Assembly: GCF_000819805.1 (NCBI RefSeq)
Contig: NZ_CDCE01000010.1
Location: 1-64,000, forward strand
Reading direction: 5' to 3'
DNA from: Aeromonas diversa CDC 2478-85
GTDB taxonomy: Bacteria > Pseudomonadota > Gammaproteobacteria > Enterobacterales > Aeromonadaceae
DNA: 64,000 bases
A model generated the notes under the pieces. That model did no database searches, had not been told where the DNA came from, and saw only the letters and a program-made list of their open reading frames with translations. This document shows, piece after piece, positions 48,254-57,120 of this stretch (positions are counted from its first letter, which is position 1; the number at the start of each line of letters is the position of its first letter). Both the position numbers and the translations under genes were made by a program.

Positions 48254-49144
48254 ATGATGAAGCAATACCTGCAAGTGACGAAGCCGGGCATCATCTTCGG
48301 TAACCTCATCTCGGTTATCGGTGGCTTCTTGCTCGCCTCCAAGGGGAGCCTGGATGTGCCCCTCTTCATCCTGACCATGGCGGGTGTCTCCCTGGTGGTC
48401 GCCTCCGGTTGTGTGTTCAACAACTACATCGACCGGGACATAGACCGCATCATGGAGCGCACCAAGAATCGCGCGTTGGTGAGAGGGCTGATCGCCCCTG
48501 GCGTATCGCTCTGGTACGCCACCGCGCTCGGCATTGCGGGCATTGTACTGCTCTACTTTGCGGCCAATCCGTTGGCCGCCTTGCTGGCGGTGCTGGGCTT
48601 CATTGTCTATGTCGGGGTCTATAGCCTCTACATGAAGCGCCACTCGGTCTACGGCACCCTGGTCGGCAGCCTCTCCGGCGCCGCGCCGCCGGTCATCGGC
48701 TACTGCGCCGTGAGCGGCCAGTTCGACTCAGGCGCCATGATCCTGTTGGCGATCTTCAGCCTGTGGCAGATGCCCCACTCCTATGCCATCGCCATCTTCC
48801 GCTTCAAGGACTACCAGGCGGCCAACATCCCGGTGCTGCCGGTGGTGAAGGGGATTGTCGTGGCCAAGCACCACATCACCCTCTACATCCTGGCCTTTAT
48901 GGTGCCGACTCTGATGCTGTTCCTCGGCGGCTACGCCGGTTACAAGTACCTCATCGTTGCCGCCGCCGTGAGCGTCTGGTGGTTGGGGATGGCCCTGTCG
49001 GGCTACAAGCAGGCGGTGGACGACTCCCTCTGGGCGCGCAAGCTGTTCCTGTTTTCCATTGTCACCATCACTTGTCTCAGCGTGATGATGTCGGTGGACT
49101 TCCAGCCCGAGGCGGCACCTGTGCTGGTGAGCATGTTGCCCTGA
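48254..49144 (+). CDS. cyoE: Protoheme IX farnesyltransferase (heme O synthase)
   Basis: A 296-residue UbiA-superfamily membrane enzyme that farnesylates heme B to heme O for the oxidase. The Asp-rich prenyl-diphosphate motif is [15 protein letters not shown] near residue 57, and [25 protein letters not shown] is diagnostic. The start [17 protein letters not shown] matches E. coli CyoE and the length is identical to it; ATG 48254 is chosen over nearby GTG and ATG codons. It is the last gene of cyoABCDE. Confidence 0.96.
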   Translation: MMKQYLQVTKPGIIFGNLISVIGGFLLASKGSLDVPLFILTMAGVSLVVASGCVFNNYIDRDIDRIMERTKNRALVRGLIAPGVSLWYATALGIAGIVLLYFAANPLAALLAVLGFIVYVGVYSLYMKRHSVYGTLVGSLSGAAPPVIGYCAVSGQFDSGAMILLAIFSLWQMPHSYAIAIFRFKDYQAANIPVLPVVKGIVVAKHHITLYILAFMVPTLMLFLGGYAGYKYLIVAAAVSVWWLGMALSGYKQAVDDSLWARKLFLFSIVTITCLSVMMSVDFQPEAAPVLVSMLP

Positions 49145-49164
49145 TTGCATATCGCGTAGAATCC

Positions 49165-49187
49165 AGAGCCGGGAACCTCCCGGCTCT
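49165..49187 (+). terminator. cyo operon terminator
   Basis: A 10-bp stem (AGAGCCGGGA and its complement) with a 3-nt loop, 20 bp past cyoE, followed by GTTGTCTCT. Confidence 0.7.
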
Positions 49188-49261
49188 GTTGTCTCTGGGG
49201 TCATCTCCCCCGGTCCGTTTTCCAACGCGCCCAGCGCGTGCATCCAAGCAAAGAGGCCGTT

Positions 49262-50635
49262 ATGAACGATTTCACCATGACCCGCGGCGAGCGGCGCGCC
49301 ACCTGGGCGCTCGGTGCCGTCTTCTCCCTGCGCATGCTCGGCATGTTTATGGTGCTGCCGGTGCTGACCACCTATGGCATGAGCCTGGCCGGTGCCACCG
49401 AGGTGCTGATTGGTCTGGCCATCGGCGTCTATGGCATGACCCAGGCGCTGCTGCAGATCCCCTTCGGCCTGCTCTCCGATCGCATCGGCAGAAAGCCGCT
49501 GATCGTCGGCGGTCTGCTGCTGTTTGCTCTCGGCAGCGTGTTGGCGGCCAACGCCCACTCCATCTGGGGCGTCATCGCCGGCCGCGCCCTGCAGGGCAGC
49601 GGCGCCATCTCGGCCGCCGTGATGGCGCTCTTGTCGGATCTCACCCGCGAGCAGAACCGCACCAAGGCGATGGCCTTCATCGGGGTGAGCTTTGGCATCA
49701 CCTTCGCCGTGGCCATGGTGACCGGCCCCCTCATCACCCGGGCGGTGGGGCTCAGTGGCCTGTTCTGGCTCATCGCCCTGTTGGCGCTGGCCGCCATCGC
49801 CATGGTGCTGTGGGTGGTGCCGACCCCGGCGGCGCACCTGCTCAACCGCGAGTCGGCCATGGTGCGCGGCGGTTTTCGCACCGTGCTGACCAATGCGCGT
49901 CTGCTCAAGCTCAACGCCGGCATCCTCTGCGTGCACACCCTGTTGATGGCAAGCTTCGTGGCCTTGCCGCCGCTGCTGGTGCAGGCGGGGCTGGCGCGCG
50001 AGCACCAGTGGCAGGCTTACCTGGCCACCATGGCCATCGCCTTTGTCAGCGTGGTGCCCTTTATCATCTATGCCGAGAAGCGCCGTCAGATGAAACGGGT
50101 GTTCCAGGTCTGCGTGCTGGTGATGCTGTTGGCCGAGCTGGTGCTGTGGCAAGCGGGCAGCCAGCTGTGGGGGCTGCTCGCCGGCCTGCAGCTCTTCTTC
50201 ATCGGCTTCAACGTGATGGAGGCGCTGCTGCCGTCGCTTATCAGCAAGGAGTCGCCCCCCGGCTACAAGGGCACCGCCATGGGGGTCTATTCGACCAGCC
50301 AGTTCATCGGAGTGGCGCTCGGTGGCAGCCTGGGCGGCGCCCTCTACGGCCACGGCGGGGCGACCCTGGTGTTCGCCGGCTGCGCCGCCCTGGCGTTGGC
50401 CTGGTTTGCCCTGAGCCTGACCATGAGTGAGCCCCCCTATGTGAGCAGCCTGCGCATCGTGCTGCCCGACGGAGTGAGCGCCGACGCGGCGCTCGAGCGG
50501 CGCATCCGTGCCTGCGAAGGAGTGAGCGATGTGCTGCTGGCGTGCGAGGAGCACTCTGTGTACGTGAAAATCGACACCAAGCGCATCAGTCGCAGCGAGC
50601 TGGAGCAGCTCGTCACCTTCTCGCCGCATCAATAA
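49262..50635 (+). CDS. yajR: MFS transporter YajR
   Basis: A 457-residue, 12-helix MFS protein with a C-terminal soluble domain. The loop motif GLLSDRIGRKP and the helix 4-5 region GRALQGSGAIS are typical of proton-driven antiporters. The C-terminal about 65 residues (from YVSSLRIVLP) form the ferredoxin-like YAM domain known from E. coli YajR. Placement directly after the cyo operon is also as in E. coli. The ATG at 49262 has AAAGAGG upstream. Substrate unknown. Confidence 0.92.
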   Translation: MNDFTMTRGERRATWALGAVFSLRMLGMFMVLPVLTTYGMSLAGATEVLIGLAIGVYGMTQALLQIPFGLLSDRIGRKPLIVGGLLLFALGSVLAANAHSIWGVIAGRALQGSGAISAAVMALLSDLTREQNRTKAMAFIGVSFGITFAVAMVTGPLITRAVGLSGLFWLIALLALAAIAMVLWVVPTPAAHLLNRESAMVRGGFRTVLTNARLLKLNAGILCVHTLLMASFVALPPLLVQAGLAREHQWQAYLATMAIAFVSVVPFIIYAEKRRQMKRVFQVCVLVMLLAELVLWQAGSQLWGLLAGLQLFFIGFNVMEALLPSLISKESPPGYKGTAMGVYSTSQFIGVALGGSLGGALYGHGGATLVFAGCAALALAWFALSLTMSEPPYVSSLRIVLPDGVSADAALERRIRACEGVSDVLLACEEHSVYVKIDTKRISRSELEQLVTFSPHQ

Positions 50636-50639
50636 AAAC

Positions 50640-50657
50640 GGCCTCCATCCGGAGGCC
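50640..50657. terminator. Convergent terminator
   Basis: A 7-bp stem (GGCCTCC and its complement) with an ATCC loop, between yajR and the flavoprotein gene. Confidence 0.65.
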
Positions 50658-50703
50658 CGTTCTGTTTCTGGGGGCTCGGCGCTCGTAAGCGGCACTGAGC
50701 GAC

Positions 50704-52626
50704 TCAGGTGCGCCCTTCTTGCATGGCGGCCAACTCCTCGACCGCCCGCCACGCCTCGTCGATGGCGGCGTGCGCATAGGGGCTCCAGCCTGCGTCTGAG
50801 TTGGCGATGGCGACTTGACCAACCGGCTGGCGTCCCAACTCAATCCAGCGCTCCGATTGTTCCTCGTCGTCAAACAGGGAGTTGCCCGCATAGGCGTAGC
50901 CATGAGACCAGCGGTTGACCGTGATGGCGAGAATGTCCTGCTCATGGTTGAAGCCGGCGCCCCCCAGCATGGCCTGAAGCTGTTCCCTGATCATCTGCTC
51001 GTGCTGCTCGAACGGCATGCCGAGCAGGTGGGCGCGACCGATGCGGGCCTGCTCACGGGCCGAGAGACCACTCCCCGCCTGGGTCGGCACATAGACCATG
51101 TGCAGGCAGACGGGTTGATCCGGGCGCTTGGCATGCTCATAACCGCCGAGATCGACCGGATAGTCGAGCTTGACCCGGCTATAGGGGGCCGCCGGGGCAT
51201 AGATCTCGTGCACCCCCAGTTTGACGAAGGCGTGCCAGTTGCGGATCACTACCTTGCTGTAGACCAAGGGCGCCTTGACGTTCTGGCGCAGCGCCTCCTT
51301 CTGGGGCGCCGGCATCTCGGGCAGCAGATGGGGGATCATCATGTTGTAGCCCGCCATGATCGCCTGCCGGGCGCGAACCCGGTGCAGCTTCCCTTCCCTG
51401 ATGTAGGTGACATCCACTCCTTGGCGGCCAGCGGGAGTCCGCACGTTTTTCGCCTGCAGGGCCGTGCTGCCCAGGCGCAGTCGCACGCCATGCTGGGGTC
51501 GGTCGAGCTGGTCGTAGTCAAACCTGGCCAGCACCACGTCCTCCATGGTGTGGCCCGGGGCCACGCCGGGGATGAGGCGGCGCACCATCAGGCGAGCCAG
51601 GCTGGCGTTGCCGTCCGGGAAGTGGAAGATGTAAGGGTCGTCCAGCTCGGCCTGGGCCTCGGGGTCGAGGGGGAGCAGATCCATGCCACCAAAGCCCGGC
51701 AGGGCGCACAGGCGCGCATCGGTACAGGAGGTGGCATCGATGCCGACCGCCTGAAAGTCGTCGGTGCGCTGCTGAAAATAGGCGATCGCCCGCTCACTCA
51801 GCCCCACCTTGTCGCGCAGGAAGGTGCTGTAGCTATGGCTGTCCAGCCACGCCTCCTTCTGCTCCCGGGTCATGCCAGAGAGGTAGTCGCGCCGCTCCTC
51901 GTGCAGGGTCAGCAGGGCCGCCTTGTCGGCCTCATCCAGGGGAAAGTCGCCGATAAAGTCCGCCAGCGGTCGACCGTTGAGGCGATCGCGCGGTATCTCG
52001 TCGGCCACGCTGCGGCACGGATCGCCGCTCACCACCCGGTTGACGCCGAAGTGCTTCTCGTCGAAGAAGACCCCGCGGCTGAGGCCGAGATCCGGGTAGA
52101 AGGTCTGCCTGAACCCCTTGGCCAGTGCCTCGATATCGACGTTGAGATGCTTGAGTAACCCGAGCGCCACCGGACTGTAGACGGAGCGGGGTGATTGCAG
52201 GGACTCGCTCCCCCCATAGCCGATGCGCAGACCATCGGGGGTAGTGAACTCGTTGCGTTTGGCGTGGCCGCCGAAGTCGTCGTGGTTGTCGAGCAGCAGG
52301 ATCCTCTGCTCTGCCCCGAGCCGTTGCCGATAGAAGCAGGCGGCCGCCAGACCGCTGATCCCGGCGCCGACGATCACCAGATCGTATTCCTCTTCGAGGG
52401 GGAGGTGGGCGAAGTCGTACTGCTTGCCTTCACGGGCGATGCCGTGGGCCGCCTCGAAGGACCCCGGGTGATTGCCGCGCAGGCCGGTGAGGGCCGGGGG
52501 ATAGATCAGCGTCTTGTCGGCCAGGGTATTGCCGCCGGTAGCGGCGTTTAGCAGCTGAAGAGGGGCGACGCCAGATGCGATGGTGATGGCGATGCCGTTG
52601 AGAAAGTCTCGGCGTGTGATGCTCAT
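50704..52626 (-). CDS. Tat-exported FAD-dependent oxidoreductase (spermidine dehydrogenase-like)
   Basis: A 640-residue flavoprotein. A twin-arginine signal (ITRRDFLNG) sits at the N-terminus, so it should be exported folded with cofactor. The FAD-binding dinucleotide fold follows at about residues 80-115 (LVIVGAGISGLAAACF). The overall plan resembles periplasmic spermidine dehydrogenases of Pseudomonas and Serratia, which split spermidine, but I could not verify this and other amine oxidoreductases are possible. The ATG at 52626 has CAGGAG upstream. Monocistronic. Confidence 0.8.
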   Translation of the reverse strand: MSITRRDFLNGIAITIASGVAPLQLLNAATGGNTLADKTLIYPPALTGLRGNHPGSFEAAHGIAREGKQYDFAHLPLEEEYDLVIVGAGISGLAAACFYRQRLGAEQRILLLDNHDDFGGHAKRNEFTTPDGLRIGYGGSESLQSPRSVYSPVALGLLKHLNVDIEALAKGFRQTFYPDLGLSRGVFFDEKHFGVNRVVSGDPCRSVADEIPRDRLNGRPLADFIGDFPLDEADKAALLTLHEERRDYLSGMTREQKEAWLDSHSYSTFLRDKVGLSERAIAYFQQRTDDFQAVGIDATSCTDARLCALPGFGGMDLLPLDPEAQAELDDPYIFHFPDGNASLARLMVRRLIPGVAPGHTMEDVVLARFDYDQLDRPQHGVRLRLGSTALQAKNVRTPAGRQGVDVTYIREGKLHRVRARQAIMAGYNMMIPHLLPEMPAPQKEALRQNVKAPLVYSKVVIRNWHAFVKLGVHEIYAPAAPYSRVKLDYPVDLGGYEHAKRPDQPVCLHMVYVPTQAGSGLSAREQARIGRAHLLGMPFEQHEQMIREQLQAMLGGAGFNHEQDILAITVNRWSHGYAYAGNSLFDDEEQSERWIELGRQPVGQVAIANSDAGWSPYAHAAIDEAWRAVEELAAMQEGRT

Positions 52627-52884
52627 GAACACTCCTGTGGGAAGGGGCCAGGCCCCGGCGAACAGGGCGCAGAATCTACCCGCAGCGCCGTTATGAGTCC
52701 ACTGTTCCGATGAACGACTTGTTGGTGAACTGCTATTGAGTTGCGGCGTGTTTGTTGTGCACCTGAGTGAGAATGAGGTTGGTTGTGTCCCTCGCCCTGG
52801 ACTCGATTGTTTCTATGTGATAGGTTCCGCCCGCCTCTTTTGGCAATTTAACTTATTGATACATATAAAAATCGGGATAAATAT

Positions 52885-53250
52885 ATGAAATGGTATCTTG
52901 CTGTTCTTAAGCAGTACGCCGTCTTTCGCGGTCGGGCACGCCGCAAAGAGTTCTGGATGTTCACCCTCATCAACCTGCTCGTCATGGCGGCGCTCTTTGC
53001 GGTGATGGCCATGGTGGGGAGCCCAGAGATGGCGGCCATGATGGGGTTCATCTATCCGCTGGCGGTCTGCTTGCCTGCCCTGGCCGTGAACGTGCGCCGC
53101 TTGCACGACGTGGATCGCAGCGGCTGGTGGATCCTTATCTCTCTGGTTCCTCTGGTCGGCCCCTTCATCCTGCTCTACTTCCAGGTCTGTGCCGGAACCC
53201 CGGGCCCCAACCGTTTCGGTGAAGACCCCAAGGCGGCCCTCCCGGGCTGA
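52885..53250 (+). CDS. DUF805-family inner-membrane protein
   Basis: A 121-residue protein with about four helices. The N-terminal YAVFRGRARRKEFWMF motif and the central VRRLHDVDRSGWW are the family signatures (YhaH/YhaI-like). The family function is unknown; members are often found near envelope or stress genes. The start at 52885 follows an AT-rich stretch without a clear ribosome-binding site. A strong terminator follows at 53267-53292. Confidence 0.88.
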   Translation: MKWYLAVLKQYAVFRGRARRKEFWMFTLINLLVMAALFAVMAMVGSPEMAAMMGFIYPLAVCLPALAVNVRRLHDVDRSGWWILISLVPLVGPFILLYFQVCAGTPGPNRFGEDPKAALPG

Positions 53251-53266
53251 TCCCATAGGGGATAGA

Positions 53267-53292
53267 AAAAGCCCGCCGATTGGCGGGCTTTT
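53267..53292. terminator. Convergent terminator
   Basis: An 11-bp stem (AAAAGCCCGCC and its complement) with a 4-nt loop, between the DUF805 and beta-barrel genes. Confidence 0.82.
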
Positions 53293-53342
53293 GCGTTTGG
53301 CCGAGGGACCCTTCGCGTTAGCAAGAGGGTTGGCCTCTTACA

Positions 53343-53957
53343 TCAGAAGCTGTAGCTCAGGCCGACAGTGAAGAGGTTGATATCAATCTCAGTCTTGGCC
53401 TTGGCTTGGCCATAGGTGGAGTTCAGGGTGTACTCCAGCTCTGGACGCAGGTAGTCCCAGCTGGCGCGCAGCGCGAAGCGATCGCTGACCTGATACTGGG
53501 CGCCCAGACCGACGATACCGCTGATGTTGCTCTCTCGCTCACTGATATTGCCATAGTAGGGGATGTTGATGGAGAGATCGGCCGCATAATAGGCCAGGCC
53601 CCACTTGGCGAAGAGGTTGAAGCGGTCACCAATCGGCAGGCTGACCTTGGGCGCCAGGCTGAGATAATCCATGTGCTCGAGGGTGAAATATTTGCCATCG
53701 ATAGCGTCGACCCCGCCGAGGGTGGCTTCCAGTGCGAAATAGGGATTGAACTGGTAACCGCCGTACAGGCCGCCGGTCAGGCGGCTCTTGTCCATGTCGA
53801 GTTTGTCGGTGTCAACGTTAAGCACGCCGCCCTGGCCTAGGGTCAGTTTTGCATCGTCCATCTGTACGTTGGCGGAGCCGACGGAGACACCGATATAGGG
53901 AGATGCCTGGACGCCTGAAGCCAACAGCAGGGTGGCGACAACACTGAATCTGCGCAT
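53343..53957 (-). CDS. Small outer-membrane beta-barrel protein (OmpA/OmpW-like fold)
   Basis: A 204-residue precursor with a signal peptide ending at GVQA (about residue 19). The mature part opens YIGVSVGSANVQ and alternates strand-like segments with Gly, Tyr and Phe (GGYQFNPYFALEATLGG, FALRASWDYLRPELEY), ending VGLSYSF with a C-terminal Phe. This fits the generic 8-strand outer-membrane-beta-barrel domain. No periplasmic peptidoglycan-binding domain is present. Function unknown. Its upstream region to 54270 holds no recognisable gene. Confidence 0.82.
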   Translation of the reverse strand: MRRFSVVATLLLASGVQASPYIGVSVGSANVQMDDAKLTLGQGGVLNVDTDKLDMDKSRLTGGLYGGYQFNPYFALEATLGGVDAIDGKYFTLEHMDYLSLAPKVSLPIGDRFNLFAKWGLAYYAADLSINIPYYGNISERESNISGIVGLGAQYQVSDRFALRASWDYLRPELEYTLNSTYGQAKAKTEIDINLFTVGLSYSF

Positions 53958-54270
53958 GTTGTTATGTCCTTCAATTTAAGGGGGATTTTTATTGTTTGTG
54001 GAACAACCTGTGTGGCGACCGTCGTTGTGACGATCGGCACGAATATCGGGCACGATCGTATGCCGTGCCCGGCGGTGGCGATATCAGAAAACGCCCGGGC
54101 ATTTTTAGCCACTGGACGAGGTACACGCGGGGAAGGACCCGGCCTGTCGGCCTTGAGGCGCCGCGCGGTGAGCCAACCCAAATGGGGGGAGAGGGAGTAT
54201 TGTCCCTATGCAAAATAAGGGTGCTCTGATTAAGTCCCTGCTTTTCAATCGGTTAAACAGACATAACAGT
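53958..54270. other. Intergenic region before the broken DUF898 gene
   Basis: About 310 bp between divergent genes. I see no gene, terminator or clear operator; short open frames on both strands lack ribosome-binding sites and family resemblance. Confidence 0.5.
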
Positions 54271-54862
54271 ATGGTGCCCATGACGGACAGGGCCGTAAAG
54301 GAGATGCAGTCGCATCCCGTTCTCTTTCACGGTAGCGGTGCGGAGTTTTTTAAGATCTGGGCCGTGAATCTCTGGTGACCCTCGGCATCTACTCGGCCTG
54401 GGCCAAGGTACGTACCCAGCGCTACTTCTATGGCAGCACCGAGCTCGACGGGGATCGCTTCGAGTACCTGGCCGAGCCCCTGCGCATCCTCAAGGGGCGG
54501 ATCATCGCCCTGCTCTATGTGGTGGTGACCGGGATCCTCTATCACGTCTCCGCCGCGGGCGCCCTCGCGGTCTGGGCGCTGACGGCAGCCCTGGCCCCCC
54601 TGCTTCTGCGGTCATGGTCATGATGGGGGAGCTGGAGTCGCTGGGCGCGACCTTCATCGGGGTGATAGCCATCATGCTCGCCTACGGGGCCGGGCTCGGC
54701 TGGATGATGCGCGGCTCGGCGCTCTACACCATCCGGGGATTGAGATACGGAGAGCACGCCTTCGACGTCGATCTCTCCATGCAGACCTACCTGCGCGTCA
54801 TGGGGGTCAGCACCTTGATTTGGCTGGTGGTCATGGGGGCTACTCTACTCCCTTCCCGATGA
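54271..54862 (+). pseudogene. Broken DUF898 (YjgN-like) membrane protein gene
   Basis: Three collinear fragments of one DUF898 protein lie in different frames. Fragment 1 (54271-54378) reads HPVLFHGSGAEFFKIWAVNL and then stops. Fragment 2 (to 54623) resumes in another frame with TLGIYSAWAKVRTQRYFYGS and EYLAEPLRILKGRIIAL, then stops after PLLLRSW. Fragment 3 (54614-54862) continues with GWMMRGSALYTIRG in a further frame. A small deletion with frameshift near 54370, a large internal deletion near 54620 and loss of the C-terminus explain this. The intact family is roughly 350 residues with repeated membrane units. Confidence 0.8.
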
Positions 54863-54883
54863 AAAAAACGTGAACCGTTTCGG

Positions 54884-55789
54884 CTATCGGGATGCCCCGC
54901 CTTGCCCCAGGCGCTCCTCCAGAAACGCCAGCCAGGCCCCCACCTTGGCGGGCAGGTGGCGCCGGCGCGGATAGACGCACCAGATGCCGTGCTCGGGCAG
55001 GGCATGGGTCGGCAAGAGGGGCACCAGGCGGCCCGCGGCGAGATCGTCCCCCACGATAAAGTCCGGCATGTTGCCGATGCCCAGGCCCGCCAGCAGGGCG
55101 GTGTGGATGGCGTCGCTGTTGTTGACCTCGAAGTTGCCGCGAGGGGTGACCGCCGCCTCCCCCTCGGGCCCCAGCAGCCGCCACTGGGTGCCGCCGCGAA
55201 ACAGGGAGTAGAAGAGGCAGTTGTGGGCCTCGAGGTCCCTCGGGGTGCGGGGCGTGCCGGCCCGCGCCAGGTAGGCGGGGGCGGCGCACAGGGTGCTGTG
55301 ACAAGGGGCGAGGCGGCGGGCGATCAGGCTCGAATCCTCCAGCGCCCCGATGCGCACCGCCACGTCGAACCCCTCGGCCACGAGATCCTGCTGGGCATCG
55401 CTCATCTCAAGCTGCAGCTGCACCTCGGGATGGCGGGCGAGAAAGTCGGGGATGAGGGGGGCGATGTGGCGCCGGCCATAGACCATGGGCACCGTCACCC
55501 GCAGCAGGCCGCGGGGGGCCACTTGCAGGGCACCGATGGCATCCTCCCCGTCGCTCGCCAGGCGCACCGCGTGGCGCACCGTCTCGAAGTAGCGATCCCC
55601 CGCCTCGGTGAGGGTGAGGGAGCGGGTGGTGCGATAGAGGAGCTGGCAGCCGAGGGTCTGCTCGAGCTGGCTCACCTTCTTGCTCAGGGCCGACTTGCTG
55701 CTGCCGAGCTGGCGGGCGGCGCCGGAGAAGCTGCCCGCCTCCACCACGGCGACGAAGGCGGGGAGCAGGGCGAAGGCATCCTGGTTCAT
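54884..55789 (-). CDS. LysR-family transcriptional regulator
   Basis: A 301-residue regulator. The N-terminal winged HTH (AFVAVVEAGSFSGAARQLGSSKSALSKKVSQLE) is typical; the C-terminal substrate-binding domain follows from about residue 90. The HTH and overall pattern (RTTRSLTLTEAGDRYF) place it in the CrgA/AaeR-like branch. It is divergent from a pair of small DMT genes, with a palindrome at 55824-55841 in between, so it probably controls them. The ATG at 55789 is preferred over 55825 because the HTH begins about ten residues in. Confidence 0.92.
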   Translation of the reverse strand: MNQDAFALLPAFVAVVEAGSFSGAARQLGSSKSALSKKVSQLEQTLGCQLLYRTTRSLTLTEAGDRYFETVRHAVRLASDGEDAIGALQVAPRGLLRVTVPMVYGRRHIAPLIPDFLARHPEVQLQLEMSDAQQDLVAEGFDVAVRIGALEDSSLIARRLAPCHSTLCAAPAYLARAGTPRTPRDLEAHNCLFYSLFRGGTQWRLLGPEGEAAVTPRGNFEVNNSDAIHTALLAGLGIGNMPDFIVGDDLAAGRLVPLLPTHALPEHGIWCVYPRRRHLPAKVGAWLAFLEERLGQGGASR

Positions 55790-55823
55790 GCTGTTCTCGT
55801 AATGGAAACAATGTTGTTCCAGC

Positions 55824-55841
55824 ATGGCAGATTATCGCCAT
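55824..55841. promoter_or_regulatory. Candidate LysR operator
   Basis: ATGGC-N8-GCCAT, an inverted repeat containing the T-N11-A type spacing that LysR regulators bind, centred between the divergent lysR and DMT genes. Confidence 0.5.
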
Positions 55842-55888
55842 ATCTAAAACAATTTACCCTGCTCCTGTGTTCAACCAAGGAGCATCCC

Positions 55889-56365
55889 ATGATCCCCACC
55901 CTCATCGAGCGGCGCCCCGGGCGCCTCGACCTCGGCCAGGCCGTCGGCGCCCTGGCCGCCTTCACCGCCGGCCTGCTGCTGGCGCTGATGATCGCCCAGA
56001 ACGGCGCCCTGGCCCGCGCCACCGACCCCTGGCTCGCGAGCTGGCTCGCCCACGGGGTCGGCACTCTGGTGGCCGCGCTGCTGTGGTGCCTGACCCCCAG
56101 GGCTGCAGGCCCGGAGGCTGCCCCGGGCTGGGCCTGGCTTGGCGGCCTGCCGGGGGCGCTCACCGTGGTGCTGGCGGCCCTGTGCCTCAACTCGTCCCTC
56201 GGCATGGCGGGCACCCTGGCGCTGCTCCTGCTCGGTCAGCTGCTGTTCGGTGCCCTGTGCGATGGCGCCGGCTGGTTCGGGCTGGCGCGCCGCCTCCCCT
56301 CTGGGATGGACGCGCTCGCCGCCCTGCTGGTGATGGCCGGCGCCCTGCGTATCGTGCTCGGTTAG
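55889..56365 (+). CDS. DMT-family small transporter subunit (DUF606/YdcZ-like), first of pair
   Basis: A 158-residue protein with about five membrane helices, half the size of an EamA transporter. AAGGAGC precedes the ATG. NSSLGMAGTLALLLLGQLLFGALCDGAGWFG matches the DUF606/YdcZ family. It is followed 10 bp later by a paralogue on the same strand, so the two likely form a heterodimer equivalent to one full DMT carrier. Probably controlled by the divergent LysR gene. Substrate unknown. Confidence 0.83.
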   Translation: MIPTLIERRPGRLDLGQAVGALAAFTAGLLLALMIAQNGALARATDPWLASWLAHGVGTLVAALLWCLTPRAAGPEAAPGWAWLGGLPGALTVVLAALCLNSSLGMAGTLALLLLGQLLFGALCDGAGWFGLARRLPSGMDALAALLVMAGALRIVLG

Positions 56366-56375
56366 GAGAAACACC

Positions 56376-56807
56376 ATGACCATCCTTATTCTGCTGGGAC
56401 TGCTCAACGGCGTGGCGGTGAGCCTGTCGCGCACCCTCAACGGCCGGCTCGCCGGCGCCCGGGGCGCCCTGATGGCGTCGCTCGCCAACCACCTGCTCGG
56501 CTTCGGGGTGCTCGGCGCCCTGCTGCTGTTGACGGGGGCCCCCTGGGGGCGCCTCGCCGGGCTCGATCCCTGGCTGCTGCTGGGCGGGGCGCTGGGGGCA
56601 CTGTTCGTGGCCATCAGCAGCTGGGCCATCGGCCGGGTCGGTGCCCTGGCCTGCGCCCTGCTCATCGTGGCGGGGCAGCTGGTCGGGGGGGCGCTGCTCG
56701 ATGCCCTGGCCGGGCGCCTGGAGGCGAGCGATCTGCTCGGTATCCTGCTGGTGCTGGCCGGTACCGGCCTGCAGCGCTGGCAGGCTGGGCGAAAAAACAG
56801 GCAATGA
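56376..56807 (+). CDS. DMT-family small transporter subunit (DUF606/YdcZ-like), second of pair
   Basis: A 143-residue, five-helix paralogue of the gene just upstream. LLGLLNGVAVSLSRTLNGRLA at the N-terminus and LACALLIVAGQLVGGALLDALAGR in the second half show the family pattern. TAGGAG precedes the ATG. The extreme GC content and Ala/Leu/Gly-rich composition are usual for this type of protein. No terminator was recognised after it. Confidence 0.83.
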   Translation: MTILILLGLLNGVAVSLSRTLNGRLAGARGALMASLANHLLGFGVLGALLLLTGAPWGRLAGLDPWLLLGGALGALFVAISSWAIGRVGALACALLIVAGQLVGGALLDALAGRLEASDLLGILLVLAGTGLQRWQAGRKNRQ

Positions 56808-57120
56808 CAGGCTGGGGCGAGCGAAGCCGAATTTTGTTTCTATATCGAATCGTTTTACCGCTTTTTATGTGACGAGGATCACTGTAGCATCGCCGCCCGG
56901 CCTGCCAGAGCCGTGATACGCCCTCACTGTTTGTCCGCTTTGGCGCCACCCGATACATGCCGTCACCCGGATGTGAATGACCCCAGGATGGGACCCGCCA
57001 CTGAACCGCAGGTTTGGTGGTTCATGTGTCGCAGTGGGTCGGATCCTGTGCGATAGCTCCCCTCCTGCGACCTTTGCTCCACCACTCCTGCACCGCAACG
57101 CTTTGCTTCATAGGTGCAAG
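56808..57120. other. Upstream region of the nucleoside transporter gene
   Basis: About 310 bp without a gene. It contains the CRP-like site listed separately at 56868-56883. No terminator for the DMT pair was recognised in it. Confidence 0.5.
56868..56883. promoter_or_regulatory. Probable CRP-binding site
   Basis: TGTGA-N6-TCACT, one base from the CRP consensus, about 240 bp before the NupC-type gene. Nucleoside transporter genes of this type are CRP- and CytR-controlled in enteric bacteria. Confidence 0.6.

Noticed and set aside
48728..50752. Very long open frames antisense to cyoE-yajR and yajR (over 500 codons)
   Set aside because: GC-rich codon usage of the real genes leaves stop-free antisense frames; the products are His/Gly/Gln-rich with no family features, while cyoE and yajR on the plus strand are unmistakable.
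54902..55860. Plus-strand extension of the first DUF606 gene to 54902
   Set aside because: The extension is antisense to the LysR gene; the family match and ribosome-binding site start at 55889.
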